From Chloroflexota bacterium (GTDB lineage: Bacteria; Chloroflexota; Anaerolineae; 4572-78; J111): a stretch of DNA of 47,367 nt. The translations under genes and the position numbers were made by a program. Of this stretch, positions 34,506-44,579 are shown piece after piece. The notes below the pieces were generated by a model that was given only the letters and a program-made list of their open reading frames with translations, ran no database searches and was not told the DNA's origin. Numbering within the stretch: the stretch's first letter is position 1; every line of letters begins with the position of its first letter. The stretch lies in the NCBI GenBank assembly GCA_016860845.1, contig BOKF01000063.1, positions 1-47,367 on the forward strand, in the 5' to 3' direction.

Positions 34506-34700
34506 TTATTCGGGTACAAGGAGCTGCGCCTTGGCCCGTTTGAGCCAATACAACTGTTCCTGCCAGGCCAAATGACCGATCAACCAACTGATGCAGTTCA
34601 TCAGCTCCAGGCGGCGGGCCTCGCTGTCGGTCAGGCCGTCCAAAGCCCGCTGCCATTCGCTGCGGGTAAAATGCAATTGGACTATTAAAGGATGAGGCAT
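34506..34700 (-). pseudogene. Truncated DinB-superfamily protein (64 aa)
   Basis: The ORF starts at ATG 34700 with AGGAG upstream and encodes FTRSEWQRALDGLTDSEARR and NCISWLIGHLAWQEQLYWL, the first two helices of a DinB-like four-helix protein. It stops after LLVPE, whereas DinB relatives normally have about 150 residues. The remaining helices were not found downstream. A truncated gene or a short independent protein are both possible. Confidence 0.55.
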
Positions 34701-34739
34701 TTTTATCTCCTGGTACATCTGGGCAGAAGTAAGCCACCA

Positions 34740-34802
34740 GTTTGTAGGTGCGGCTTCAGTCGCCCAACCAGCCTTAAAACGACTAAAGTCGTTACTACGA
34801 AC
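34740..34802. repeat. Inverted repeat GTTTGTAGGTGCGGCTTCAG
   Basis: The 23-bp left arm (34740-34762) is imperfectly inverted at 34780-34802 (CGACTAAAGTCG...CTACGAAC). It is a non-coding palindromic unit, placed just before the DinB-like start. Confidence 0.65.
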
Positions 34803-34893
34803 TTTTCGTCTATTTACGCCGCAGCGTACCGGCCTGCTGTAGTCCGTCTCCGGCGTCCACACTCCAGCTTCTCATTCAAGTCAATAGGCTGGG

Positions 34894-35316
34894 CTACCCC
34901 GACTTGGGGACAACGCCAAGTTGCTGCAGCAGGCCCAAAAAATCCCAACTGGCCCAGCTCTCCACAAGCTTGCCACCCGCAATACGGTCAATGGTGATTC
35001 CGGTCACCGTGATCGGCTTACCCGTTGGAGGAATCCCCCTAAATTCACCCAGGTGGGTCCCTCTCGCGGTTACCCGGTTGACCACCTTATCTCCTTCGGC
35101 AATCTGATCCTCAACCGTAAAATGGAGGTCAGGGAAAGCTGTGCGGTACATGGTAACCAGTTGGTTGTGGCCCTCAGGGCCATACATGTCGGGATTTCCG
35201 GGCATATGACTGACATAGGTGAGGGCATAATGTTCGGGGGCTATGGTTAGGTTCCCCTTGTTCCAGATTTCCTCCCAGCCACGACGCACTATGGCCTTAT
35301 TTTCTACTAATGACAT
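34894..35316 (-). CDS. SnoaL-like ester cyclase/polyketide cyclase family protein
   Basis: The 140-residue NTF2-fold protein has NKAIVRRGWEEIWNKGNLTI, YVSHMPGNPDMYGPEGHNQL and FPDLHFTVEDQIAEGDKVVN, then TARGTHLGEFRGIPPTGKPI and GGKLVESWASWDFLGLLQQL. These are the landmarks of the SnoaL/ester-cyclase group. Such proteins act on small hydrophobic or polyketide-like substrates, or bind them. AAGGAG lies 9 nt before the ATG. Its substrate here is unknown. Confidence 0.9.
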   Translation of the reverse strand: MSLVENKAIVRRGWEEIWNKGNLTIAPEHYALTYVSHMPGNPDMYGPEGHNQLVTMYRTAFPDLHFTVEDQIAEGDKVVNRVTARGTHLGEFRGIPPTGKPITVTGITIDRIAGGKLVESWASWDFLGLLQQLGVVPKSG

Positions 35317-35352
35317 TGGATGTATCTCCTTATGTGAAAGCTATAGAACTCA

Positions 35353-35667
35353 CTACCCTGGCCGAATGGGTTTGGGAATGACTGGCGACGGCCCCCAAAG
35401 TTCATCGCTGTAGCCGGTTGCGTAGAGGCGGAGTTCATTTCTTGTTTTCTGGACATCCTCATTGGCCCACCAGGCTGCCCAGGCCGCCATATCGGCAAAT
35501 TCATAAGTCACGATCACTTGCTGCGGTGTACCGACCGCCGCCCGGTACGCCCGAAACTCCACCACCCCCGGCACAGCCAATTGGCGCTGGTTCGCGCCCC
35601 CAACCCACTTTGTGTAGGCTTCAACCTTATCGGGTAAAATGTCCCACTTCGCCACATAGAGAACCAT
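35353..35667 (-). CDS. Dimeric alpha/beta-barrel protein (ABM/NIPSNAP-like)
   Basis: The 104-residue protein starts MVLYVAKWDILPDKVEAYTK. It has a central VPGVVEFRAYRAAVGTPQQV and a Trp-rich helix DMAAWAAWWANEDVQKTRNE. The pattern is that of the antibiotic-biosynthesis-monooxygenase/EthD-type ferredoxin-like fold. It has a strong GGAGGT ribosome site. Catalytic function unknown. Confidence 0.8.
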   Translation of the reverse strand: MVLYVAKWDILPDKVEAYTKWVGGANQRQLAVPGVVEFRAYRAAVGTPQQVIVTYEFADMAAWAAWWANEDVQKTRNELRLYATGYSDELWGPSPVIPKPIRPG

Positions 35668-35784
35668 TTTCGTTTACCTCCTTCGAAAATAGTAGACAGT
35701 AGGCAGGGGTACTACATCCCTGCGACCTTGCGACCTTTTCATAATTGGTGGTGTGCCACAGGTTCGTGAACACTTCACCAACAT

Positions 35785-36447
35785 TCACGATTTCGCCGCC
35801 GGCAACTGCCCGACCGCCTTGACCATCAGTTGAGCTGCATCCTCCAGCGACCACTTGCCCAGGTTAATCATCAAGTGGTACCACTGGGGATCATCCGGCT
35901 GGACCTTGAACATCTCGCCCAGGTACTTGGTCATGCCCCGGTCTCGTTCGGCAATCAATTCCCGTGCCTGGGCAGCGGCACAGCCATGCTGCTGCTGAAC
36001 GCGATTGATCCGCTCCCCCAACGGCGCAACCAGCCGCACATGCAGCACATCGGGCTTATCCGCCAGCAGGGCCTGGCCGCCCCGGCCGACAATGACCATG
36101 TTGCCCCGATCATAAGCGCCCAGAATAACACCTTGAATCAGGTTGCCGAACTCCAGCTTATCCAGCCGTTTGATAAATTGGGTCACCTCCCCGCTGGGGT
36201 CCTGTGTCCAGGCCGGGACTTCGGCCACCACGTAAGGACCGGGCCGGAAGAGCTGCTCCATAAAGCTCTTACCTTTGTAATGCTCCTCGGAGAAGTCAAC
36301 CCCTACATTCTCCAGCAGCCCCATCTCCGCCGCCACCTGACCGATGAGGCTCTTATCAAAATAACGATAGCCCAACAGCTCGCAAACGCGGGCGGCCACC
36401 TCGCTGCCGCCACTGCCAAACTGCCGCGAAATAGTGATTACTGCCAT
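35785..36447 (-). CDS. Cytidylate kinase-like P-loop protein (paralogue a)
   Basis: The 220-residue protein starts MAVITISRQFGSGGSEVAAR, a clean P-loop. YRYFDKSLIGQVAAEMGL, GNMVIVGRGGQALLADKPDV and VRLVAPLGERINRVQQQHG follow. It is a clear paralogue of 33812-34468. The ATG (36447) has GGAGGTGTACC directly upstream. Members of this family sit in varied contexts. Its presence beside an acyl carrier protein and PDH-like genes is notable, and the phosphoryl acceptor is unknown. Confidence 0.87.
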   Translation of the reverse strand: MAVITISRQFGSGGSEVAARVCELLGYRYFDKSLIGQVAAEMGLLENVGVDFSEEHYKGKSFMEQLFRPGPYVVAEVPAWTQDPSGEVTQFIKRLDKLEFGNLIQGVILGAYDRGNMVIVGRGGQALLADKPDVLHVRLVAPLGERINRVQQQHGCAAAQARELIAERDRGMTKYLGEMFKVQPDDPQWYHLMINLGKWSLEDAAQLMVKAVGQLPAAKS

Positions 36448-36556
36448 GGTACACCTCCTTAATAAATATTGGATTAACTCGTGTTACAGCGGAAGGGGTA
36501 TTGACCGGCCTCCGAAACAGGGACACCCAGTTTTCTGGGCGGTCGGCGGCTGAACC

Positions 36557-36820
36557 TTACCCCATCCGCGCCGACAGGTAACTGACCAAATCCTGGAGCG
36601 AGACCAGCTTGCCGTAATCAGCCTCCGGCACCTCGACCCCCACCTCTTCGTTCAGGCCAATCAAAAATTGCAGAAAATCAAAGGAGTCGATATCCAGGGC
36701 CGCGCGAATGTCCTCCGTCGGAGCCAGAGTGCTAAAATCCGCTTCCGGCGCAATCCGCTTTAATAGTTTAATGATGGTTTCTTTGATTTGGGCTTCGGTT
36801 AAAGATGTTGCGACTGTCAT
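36557..36820 (-). CDS. Acyl carrier protein
   Basis: The 87-residue protein has the carrier fold and the phosphopantetheine attachment motif ALDIDSFDFLQFL (Ser46; DSF in place of DSL). It begins TSLTEAQIKETIIKLLKRIA and ends KLVSLQDLVSYLSARMG. Start ATG 36820, because GGAGG lies 5 nt upstream and inside the longer frame from 36838. It is 76 bp after the E2 gene. The carrier presumably receives an acyl group from the E1-E2 enzyme or the acyl-CoA synthetase in the same run. Confidence 0.9.
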   Translation of the reverse strand: MTVATSLTEAQIKETIIKLLKRIAPEADFSTLAPTEDIRAALDIDSFDFLQFLIGLNEEVGVEVPEADYGKLVSLQDLVSYLSARMG

Positions 36821-36895
36821 TGTATCCTCCACAAACATTCAGATTAAGGGAGCGTATTGCGTGATCCGTTCAAATTTCACGCACCACATACTACG

Positions 36896-38143
36896 CTATA
36901 GCTTATCCGGCTCCTGCAACTGCCGGTTCAACGCTTCCAAAAACTGTCCGCCGCGATGGCCGTCGGTGGCGCGGTGATCCCCGGCCAGGGTCGCTGTGAC
37001 CACCTGGCGCAGGCCGAGCATGCTGTTCTCCACCCAGGGCTGCTCGCTGATCTTGCCAAAGCCGACCAGAGCTACCTGCGGCGGGTAGATAACGCCATAC
37101 ACTTTCTCCACGCCCAGATCACCCAGACTGGTCAGGGTGATGGTAGAGTCGGTCAGGTCGGAACTGCGCAGCTTGCCGGCCCGGGTGCGCATGATGATGT
37201 CACGCATATCCACCATCAACTCGTCCAGGCTTTTCAGATCGGCGGTATGGATGGCCGGGGTGACCAGCCCGCCCTGCCGCAGCGAGATAGCGAAGCCGAT
37301 GTTGATCGCTTCCTGCGGCTGAAGTTGGTCGTCTACCCAGAAGCCATTCAACTCCGGCACATCTACCAGTGCCCGCGCCGTGGCTTTGATCAGCAGCACC
37401 ACCGGCAGCAGCCGGTCTTTGATGGACCGTTTCAGGTTCTCGGCCTCCAGCCAGTGCAGCGCCCGGCTCATGTCAAATCGCATCTCCAGGTAGTAATGGG
37501 GGATGTCGCGATTGGACCTAGACATAGCTGCGGCGATGGCCCGGCGCATGCCGGCCTGGAAGTCAACCGCCGGTTTGGCTGCTGGCTCTGGTGGTGCCGG
37601 CGGGATGGGCGCGACCTCAACCGGAGGTGGAGGTGGCGGCGCTGCCGGCTTTGGCTCGACCACTTTGGCCTTCAATTCTGCCGCCGCCCGTTCGACATCA
37701 ACCCGCTCGATGGTCCCGTGCGGGCCCGTCCCCTTGACCGTGCTCAAATCAACGCCAAGTTCGCCGGCCAGCCTGCGGGCCAGGGGCGACACGCGCAGTC
37801 GTTCTCCCGGCGCGGCAGCGGGCAGCGGCGCCGCCGGCGGCCGCTCGACTTCGGGAACAGGTCTCAAAACCGGGGCTGCTGCCGGGGCCGTAACCGCAAC
37901 CGGCTCACCCTCTGCCCGAATCAGGGCCAGGACCGTTCCTACCGGTACCTTTTGCGAGGACTGGATGAGGATTTGGTCGAGCACGCCGTCCTCATAAACC
38001 TCAATATCAATGATCCCTTTATCTGTTTCCACTTCGGCGATGACATCGCCCTTCTTGACCCGGTCGCCGGGTTTTATTTTCCACTCGACCAGCGTCCCGG
38101 CAGCCATGTCAGCACCCAAACTGGGCATGCGAAACTCACTCAT
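36896..38143 (-). CDS. pdhC: 2-oxo acid dehydrogenase E2 (dihydrolipoamide acyltransferase)
   Basis: The 415-residue E2 has one lipoyl domain with [10 protein letters not shown] (Lys42 is lipoylated; DKG replaces the usual DKA). A Pro/Ala linker leads to an E3-binding domain, [20 protein letters not shown]. After a second Pro-rich linker comes the catalytic domain ending [13 protein letters not shown] (His390, Asp394). It passes the acyl group from E1 to coenzyme A, or possibly to the neighbouring carrier protein. The start overlaps the E1beta end by 8 bp. No E3 gene is present in the window although the E3-binding domain is intact. Confidence 0.95.
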   Translation of the reverse strand: MSEFRMPSLGADMAAGTLVEWKIKPGDRVKKGDVIAEVETDKGIIDIEVYEDGVLDQILIQSSQKVPVGTVLALIRAEGEPVAVTAPAAAPVLRPVPEVERPPAAPLPAAAPGERLRVSPLARRLAGELGVDLSTVKGTGPHGTIERVDVERAAAELKAKVVEPKPAAPPPPPPVEVAPIPPAPPEPAAKPAVDFQAGMRRAIAAAMSRSNRDIPHYYLEMRFDMSRALHWLEAENLKRSIKDRLLPVVLLIKATARALVDVPELNGFWVDDQLQPQEAINIGFAISLRQGGLVTPAIHTADLKSLDELMVDMRDIIMRTRAGKLRSSDLTDSTITLTSLGDLGVEKVYGVIYPPQVALVGFGKISEQPWVENSMLGLRQVVTATLAGDHRATDGHRGGQFLEALNRQLQEPDKL

Positions 38144-39137
38144 GGGTCACCATCCTTTTGACTGTACTCACGATTGTTTCCACTTGCGGCAGGGCGGCAT
38201 ACTCCATGTGTTTGGCATAAGGCATGGGCACCTCTGCGCTGCAGATGCGTTCAACCGGGGCGTCCAGCTCATAAAATGCCTGCTCCATAATCCGGGCGCT
38301 GATCTCCGCGGCGATGCTGCCGCTGCGCCAGCCTTCGTCCACAATGAGCGCCCGGTGAGTCTTGGCCACCGAAGCCAGGAACGTTGCCTCATCCAGCGGA
38401 CGCAAGGTGCGCAGGTCAATCACTTCGGCCTCGATCCCCTCTTGAGCCAGAAGCTCCGCCGCCTCCAGGGTCTTAAACAGGCTGGCGCTGTAGCTCATAA
38501 GGGTAATGTCGCGGCCCTCACGGAGCACCCTGGCCTTGTCAATGTCTACCGGCCCGGCATTGGCCGGTAATTGCCCTTCCATGTTGTAGAGAGTATTGTT
38601 CTCAAAGATCAGCACCGGGTCCGGATCTTCCAGCGCCGTCCAGAGCATGCCGCGCGCGTCCTCCAGCGTGGCCGGGGTCAGCACCTTGATGCCGGGGATG
38701 TGGGCATACCAGCCTTCCAGGCTGTGGGCGTGCTGCGCCGCGAGTTGCCGGCCTGCCCCGGTAGCCATGCGAATGACCAGAGGGATATTGAACAGGCCGC
38801 CCGACATGTGCAAAATGGTGGCAGCGTTGTTGAGAATCTGGTCTAAGGCCAGCATGCTGAAGTTGACCGTCATCACCTCCACAATGGGGCGCATGCCGTT
38901 CATGGCTGCGCCAATACCCATGCCGACAAAGGCTGATTCCGACAGCGGCGTGTCGCGGATGCGCTCTGGGCCGAACTCTTGCAGCAGGCCCTTACTGACT
39001 GCGAAACAGCCGCCGTAGCGGCCCACATCTTCACCCATCAGGAAGACCCGCTCATCCTGGTGCATCGCCTCGCGGAGGGCTTCACGCATCGCCTCCCGGT
39101 AGGTTGTTTGGATCATTTGTTTGCCATTGTTGCTCAT
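38136..39137 (-). CDS. pdhB: 2-oxo acid dehydrogenase E1 beta subunit
   Basis: This 333-residue transketolase-like subunit has [60 protein letters not shown] and [19 protein letters not shown]. Length and motifs match PDH, acetoin or branched-chain E1beta. GGAGG precedes ATG 39137. Together with E1alpha it decarboxylates a 2-oxo acid on thiamine diphosphate. Whether the substrate is pyruvate, acetoin or another 2-oxo acid is not fixed. Confidence 0.95.
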   Translation of the reverse strand: MSNNGKQMIQTTYREAMREALREAMHQDERVFLMGEDVGRYGGCFAVSKGLLQEFGPERIRDTPLSESAFVGMGIGAAMNGMRPIVEVMTVNFSMLALDQILNNAATILHMSGGLFNIPLVIRMATGAGRQLAAQHAHSLEGWYAHIPGIKVLTPATLEDARGMLWTALEDPDPVLIFENNTLYNMEGQLPANAGPVDIDKARVLREGRDITLMSYSASLFKTLEAAELLAQEGIEAEVIDLRTLRPLDEATFLASVAKTHRALIVDEGWRSGSIAAEISARIMEQAFYELDAPVERICSAEVPMPYAKHMEYAALPQVETIVSTVKRMVTHE

Positions 39138-39155
39138 AGAATCCTCCGTGAAAAA

Positions 39156-39230
39156 ACTCGCAGGAATTCAAGGGAACTCAGAGGAACTCAGGAATCGCAC
39201 GAGTTCCTATCAGTTCCTATCAGTTCCTTT
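39156..39230. repeat. GGAACTC-type intergenic repeat, copy 2
   Basis: Units ACTCGCAGGAATTC, GGGAACTCAGAGGAACTC and inverted GAGTTCCTATCAGTTCCTAT fill the E1alpha-E1beta gap. This is the same repeat class as 25788-25832. Confidence 0.6.
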
Positions 39231-40246
39231 TTCTGAGTAGACAAACCGGGTCAAATCATCTACCGGCTCCCAGGTGCCGGCCTCGGCAAATTCGACCGCG
39301 GCCTCCATTTCGATGGCGACCTCCCGCTCGATTTCATCCAGGTCCTCCGGCCCGAGCAGGCCCTGTTGCTGAAGGTACTGGGTGAAAAGCAGAATCGGGT
39401 CGCGCTTCTTCGCCTCCTCGACTTCCTCTTTGGCCCGGTAGAGTTCGGTGTCAAAGGCGGAATGGCCCCGGAAACGGTAGGTGCGAAATTCCAGGAAGTA
39501 CGGCCCCTGGCCACTGCGAACGTACTCCGCCGCTTTTTGGGCCGCTACCTCCACCGCCAACACCTCCATGCCATCCACGGTTTCAGCCGGCATCTTATAG
39601 GTCGCCGCCCGCTTGGCTATTTCGGTTTCAATTTGGGCGCGGTGCAGGGCCATCCCCATCGCGTACAGGTTGTTCTCACAGACAAACAACACCGGTAACT
39701 GCCACAGCGCAGCCAGGTTCATCGTCTCGTGAAACTCGCCTTCAGCCGCGGCTCCATCGCCAAAGAAACAACAGGTCACCCGCCGCTCGCCGCGCATTTT
39801 GTCGGCCAGGGCCACGCCCAAGGCCAAGGGCAGCCCCCCACCGACGATGGCGTTGCCGCCGTAAAAGCGGGTTTCCTGATCAAACAGGTGCATCGAACCA
39901 CCCCGGCCCCGGCTGCAGCCTTCCTGCTTGCCGTACATCTCGGCCATAATCGCCGCCGCCGACACGCCGCGAGCCAGCGCCTGGCCGTGCTCGCGGTAGG
40001 TGGCTACCACTGCATCCTCGGAGGTCAACGCCTGCATCACCCCCACGGCTATCGCCTCCTCGCCGATGTACAAATGCATGAAGCCGCGAATCTTCATCGC
40101 GCTGTATAACTCGGCCGATTTCTCCTCCAGGCGGCGGATACGCACCATTTCGCGCAGCAGGTACAGGCCGTGGGCACGGTCAACCTGGGGTACGGCTTGT
40201 TTTGCCGCAGGTTTCTTTTTTGATTGTTCTAAAGTTACTTTTTTCA

Positions 40247-40250
<4 letters not shown>
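39210..40250 (-). CDS. pdhA: 2-oxo acid dehydrogenase E1 alpha subunit
   Basis: The 346-residue E1alpha has a thiamine-diphosphate motif, [20 protein letters not shown] ending CENN, preceded by [18 protein letters not shown] and [40 protein letters not shown] is the C-terminal conserved loop. It pairs with the E1beta gene downstream. The ATG overlaps the acyl-CoA synthetase stop by 4 bp, so the synthetase and dehydrogenase are coupled. A long charged N-terminus ([20 protein letters not shown]) precedes the domain. Confidence 0.95.
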
Positions 40251-42004
<1,754 letters not shown>

Positions 42005-42310
42005 AATTACCTCCATTGCTGCATGCCAAACAATTTAGCTTTGCTTTAAAGCAAGCATCTAACAGAGGACTTATTGGAGCTGAAAGAAACGATGGGGAGG
42101 TGTTTAGTTGAGATCGCACCCGTGCTAACAGGTGGGTGAGCACGTTGGGCAACGATAAGGAGATTTTTAGGGGTCAAGCTTGAGCGGAAGGTGAAACTAG
42201 AGGTGCAAGGGTGGCATCAGAAAACGAATAGGCTTTGGGGGGCCATTTGATACCTTTTTGACGGCCCGGCAGACCTATGTCAGCTCGAGAGCATGAGTCT
42301 GCCACCTATT

Positions 42311-42316
42311 AGTATA
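42311..42316 (-). promoter_or_regulatory. -10 box of the acyl-CoA synthetase operon
   Basis: TATACT on the minus strand gives a start near 42304, with a 300-nt leader to ATG 42004. No consensus -35 lies at the right spacing. A CRP/FNR-like palindrome is centred about 42 bp upstream of the start, the class II position, which could replace a -35. I saw no gene in the leader. Confidence 0.5.
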
Positions 42317-42338
42317 CTCCTAAACGGACAGACACGCT

Positions 42339-42354
42339 AGTGACAAATGTCACA
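42339..42354. promoter_or_regulatory. CRP/FNR-family-like operator
   Basis: AGTGACAAATGTCACA matches the CRP pattern TGTGA-N6-TCACA at 9 of 10 conserved bases, with a 6-bp perfect inverted GTGACA/TGTCAC core. It lies between the divergent acyl-CoA synthetase and saccharopine-dehydrogenase-like genes. Confidence 0.65.
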
Positions 42355-42374
42355 AGCAACTGTTCTTTGGAACC

Positions 42375-42380
42375 TATAAT
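42375..42380 (+). promoter_or_regulatory. -10 box of the saccharopine-dehydrogenase-like gene
   Basis: A perfect TATAAT with a predicted start near 42387. No good -35 is seen, but the CRP-like centre is about 40 bp upstream, again near class II distance. A 26-codon ORF (42425-42505) lies in the leader without a ribosome site. Confidence 0.5.
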
Positions 42381-42532
42381 GATTTAGGAAAAACCTATGA
42401 CGTTATTTATAATACCTTACAACGATGAGCCAAATCATTGAAAGCCTGGAAAATTTGCGCCAACTCTTGTCAAAATACATTGCCCAGGAGCGGAAGAACT
42501 TGTAAAGATGAGAGGTCAGTAAAAAAGTAACC

Positions 42533-43711
42533 ATGAAAATCCTGATTCTAGGCAGCGGCTTGATGGGTCCGGCGGCGGCGTTCAACGTGATGAATGACCC
42601 GAAGGTAGGGCAAGTCCTGATCGGCGATGCCAGCCAGGCGCAGCTTGACGCGGCGATGCAAAAGCTGGCCGGGAGACCGGGGGCGGAAAAGCTCAGGCCC
42701 ATTCAACTTGACTTAAACGACCAGGCCGCGGCCAGCGGCCTGGTAGGGACTTGTGACGCCGTTGTCGCCGCGCTGCCCCGGCCGGCCTGTATCCTGGGCA
42801 TTCGTGCTGCTTTGCAGGCCGGCGTGCCCCTGGTAGATTTGACCTGGCCCGCCGAGGAACATATGCCTGGACTGCGGCAGGAGGTCGAAGCGGCCCGTGG
42901 ACTGATTATCCCCGGCTGCGGCGTCGAGCCGGGCTTGACCGAAATCATGGCCCGCCACCTGGCTGAGGGACTTGACCGGGTGGACGAACTCCATATCAAG
43001 TGCGGCGGCATCCCGGAAATACCGACGCCGCCCCTCGGTTACAAAATCGTTTTTGGTGGGCAGCAACTGCCGCTGCGGGAGCAAGATGGGCCGACGGTTG
43101 AGGCCGGTCAGCTCAAGCTGGTCCCGCGCTACTCCGGGGTCGAGGCTGTCACCTTCCCGGGTGTGGGCGAGTTGGAAGCCTGGCACGAAACCTTTATGCC
43201 CTGGCTGCTCGATTTGCCGGTCTTCAAAAACCTGCAAACCGGCACGCAAAAGACGGTCCGCTGGCCGGGTTTCGCCGCCAAAGCGACCATGCTTAAGGAG
43301 TTGGGCCTGCTGAGCCTGGAGCCGGTCGAGGTGGAGGGGGTCAAGATCGCACCCAAAAAACTGCTCGATGCGCTGCTGTATCCACAGGTGGCGCTCAAAG
43401 AGGGCGAACGGGACATTACCGTGCTGCGGGTGGAGGTCAAAGGCGAGAAGGATGGCAAACCGCACACGTATAAAGTTGAAATGGTGGATCGCTACGACGA
43501 GGCGACCGGGTTTACCTCGATGGCCCGGACCACGGCTTTCACCGGGGCCATCGTCGCCCGGATGATCGCCCGCGGCGAAATCCCGGAGCGCGGCCTGCTG
43601 ACGCCGGAGCAGGTCATCACCGGCCCAAGGTTTGAGCGGCTGGTGGCGGAGTTGGCGGCGGCAGAGATACGCTTTACTCTAACAACAGAAAGGGTGGAGA
43701 CGTTAGCTTAG
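42533..43711 (+). CDS. Saccharopine dehydrogenase-like NAD(P) oxidoreductase
   Basis: This 392-residue protein has a Rossmann start (MKILILGSGLMGPAAAFNVM), CDAVVAALPRPACILGIRAA and LIIPGCGVEPGLTEIMARHL, the standard pattern of the saccharopine-dehydrogenase-like family. HIKCGGIPEIPTPPLGYKIV and the C-terminal VDRYDEATGFTSMARTTAFT complete it. True saccharopine dehydrogenases are lysine-pathway enzymes; paralogues act on other 2-oxo acid/amine pairs, so the substrate is open. The ribosome site is weak. It faces away from the acyl-CoA synthetase operon with a shared regulatory region. Confidence 0.9.
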   Translation: MKILILGSGLMGPAAAFNVMNDPKVGQVLIGDASQAQLDAAMQKLAGRPGAEKLRPIQLDLNDQAAASGLVGTCDAVVAALPRPACILGIRAALQAGVPLVDLTWPAEEHMPGLRQEVEAARGLIIPGCGVEPGLTEIMARHLAEGLDRVDELHIKCGGIPEIPTPPLGYKIVFGGQQLPLREQDGPTVEAGQLKLVPRYSGVEAVTFPGVGELEAWHETFMPWLLDLPVFKNLQTGTQKTVRWPGFAAKATMLKELGLLSLEPVEVEGVKIAPKKLLDALLYPQVALKEGERDITVLRVEVKGEKDGKPHTYKVEMVDRYDEATGFTSMARTTAFTGAIVARMIARGEIPERGLLTPEQVITGPRFERLVAELAAAEIRFTLTTERVETLA

Positions 43712-43752
43712 GGGAGGATTGTTTTAAGATACTCAAAGTCCAAATCCAGCAT

Positions 43753-43781
43753 TTGACGGTATACCCCAGATAGAGTATAGT
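43753..43781 (+). promoter_or_regulatory. Promoter of the toxin-antitoxin operon
   Basis: TTGACG (43753-43758), 17 bp, then TATAGT (43776-43781). Only 6 bp separate the -10 from the ATG at 43788, so the transcript should start at or next to the ATG (leaderless). GGTATACC (43758-43765) in the spacer is a candidate antitoxin operator. Confidence 0.75.
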
Positions 43782-43787
43782 CGTGGT

Positions 43788-44018
43788 ATGAAAATCAAAA
43801 CCTCTGTGACCCTGTCCGACGAATTGGTTAAAGCCATTGATCAATACGGTCAGAACTATAAAAATCGCTCCGATTTTGTCGAAGCAGCCATCTGGGCTTT
43901 TATCAAACAGATGATCCGTAATGAGCAAAACGCCCGCGATATTGAGATCATCAATCGCAATGCGGATCGGCTCAATGCCGAAGCTCTGGATGTGCTGGCC
44001 TATCAGGTTCAACTGTGA
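43788..44018 (+). CDS. Ribbon-helix-helix antitoxin (MazE/ParD-like)
   Basis: The 76-residue protein begins with the beta strand and first helix of a ribbon-helix-helix domain ([20 protein letters not shown]), then the second helix [20 protein letters not shown]. Its C-terminal tail ([20 protein letters not shown]) would wrap the toxin. It overlaps the toxin by 4 bp. It probably represses its own operon through the palindrome in the promoter spacer. Confidence 0.9.
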   Translation: MKIKTSVTLSDELVKAIDQYGQNYKNRSDFVEAAIWAFIKQMIRNEQNARDIEIINRNADRLNAEALDVLAYQVQL

Positions 44019-44341
44019 AACGGGGCGAACTCTACCGAGTTTCTCATCCAAGCAGCGATCCCAAAAAATTCCGAGTTTTTGTGATTGTTAGCCGCCAAGC
44101 TTTAATAGACTCTCGCTTTTCTACTGTGATCTGTGCGCCGATTTACACCATCCATGATGGGCTGGCCTCACAAGTAGCAATCGGGATAGAGGAAGGGCTA
44201 AAGCACGAGAGCAGTATTCACTGTGACGAGTTGGTGAGTTTACCCAAATCAGTGTTGACAAACTATATCGGGATGTTACCGGCGTATAAAGTAGAAGCAT
44301 TGAATAATGCTTTGCGAGTGGCCTTAGATTTGCCCGATTAG
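44015..44341 (+). CDS. MazF-family mRNA interferase toxin
   Basis: The protein of 108 residues has the PemK/MazF fold: [20 protein letters not shown], then [40 protein letters not shown] and the C-terminal helix. These proteins cleave mRNA at short sequences. The start is a GTG (44015) within a GTGA overlap with the antitoxin stop, a usual arrangement for coupled synthesis. It is a small complete module set between a biosynthetic gene and a gene remnant. Confidence 0.92.
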   Translation: MKRGELYRVSHPSSDPKKFRVFVIVSRQALIDSRFSTVICAPIYTIHDGLASQVAIGIEEGLKHESSIHCDELVSLPKSVLTNYIGMLPAYKVEALNNALRVALDLPD

Positions 44342-44407
44342 ACTCCCCGGTTCATTTGTTGATGTAGAATTTTTTACCCTCAAATCCCCTCGTCCCGGCA
44401 ACCACAG

Positions 44408-44519
44408 CTATTCCGGCATCGCACTATCCCCGACTTCATACAGCCCAAAGGGTAAAGGAGCGCGCACGTTCCAGGTCGCTCACCACCAGCGCACTGTGAT
44501 CGAGTTTTTTTATCTGCAC
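44408..44519 (-). pseudogene. Remnant of a glyoxalase/VOC-type gene
   Basis: AAGGAGG (44525-44531) and a GTG start 5 nt later (44519) lead into QIKKLDHSALVVSDLERARS, the start of a VOC domain, which stops at a TGA soon after. A second frame over the same bases reads NVRAPLPFGLYEVGDSAMPE and ends at TAG 44408-44410, like a protein C-terminus. An internal deletion seems to have joined the two ends out of frame. Confidence 0.55.
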
Positions 44520-44579
44520 CCTGACCTCCTTAATAATAGTAACTTTACCCTATACATTATCGGAATTAAGCTTAAAACA

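Noticed and set aside
36840..36895. Degenerate copy of the GTGATGCGTGA flank palindrome before the carrier-protein gene
   Set aside because: Only partial similarity (GCGTATTGCGTGATCCG...ACGCACCACATACTACGC); too weak to call a member of the family.
36956..38161. 401-codon plus-strand ORF across the E2 gene
   Set aside because: Arg/Gln/Gly-rich shadow; the minus strand encodes a complete E2.
42425..42505. 26-codon ORF in the leader of the saccharopine-dehydrogenase-like gene (MSQIIESLENLRQLLSKYIA...)
   Set aside because: No ribosome site and no relation to known leader peptides; it could be a real small ORF but evidence is too thin.
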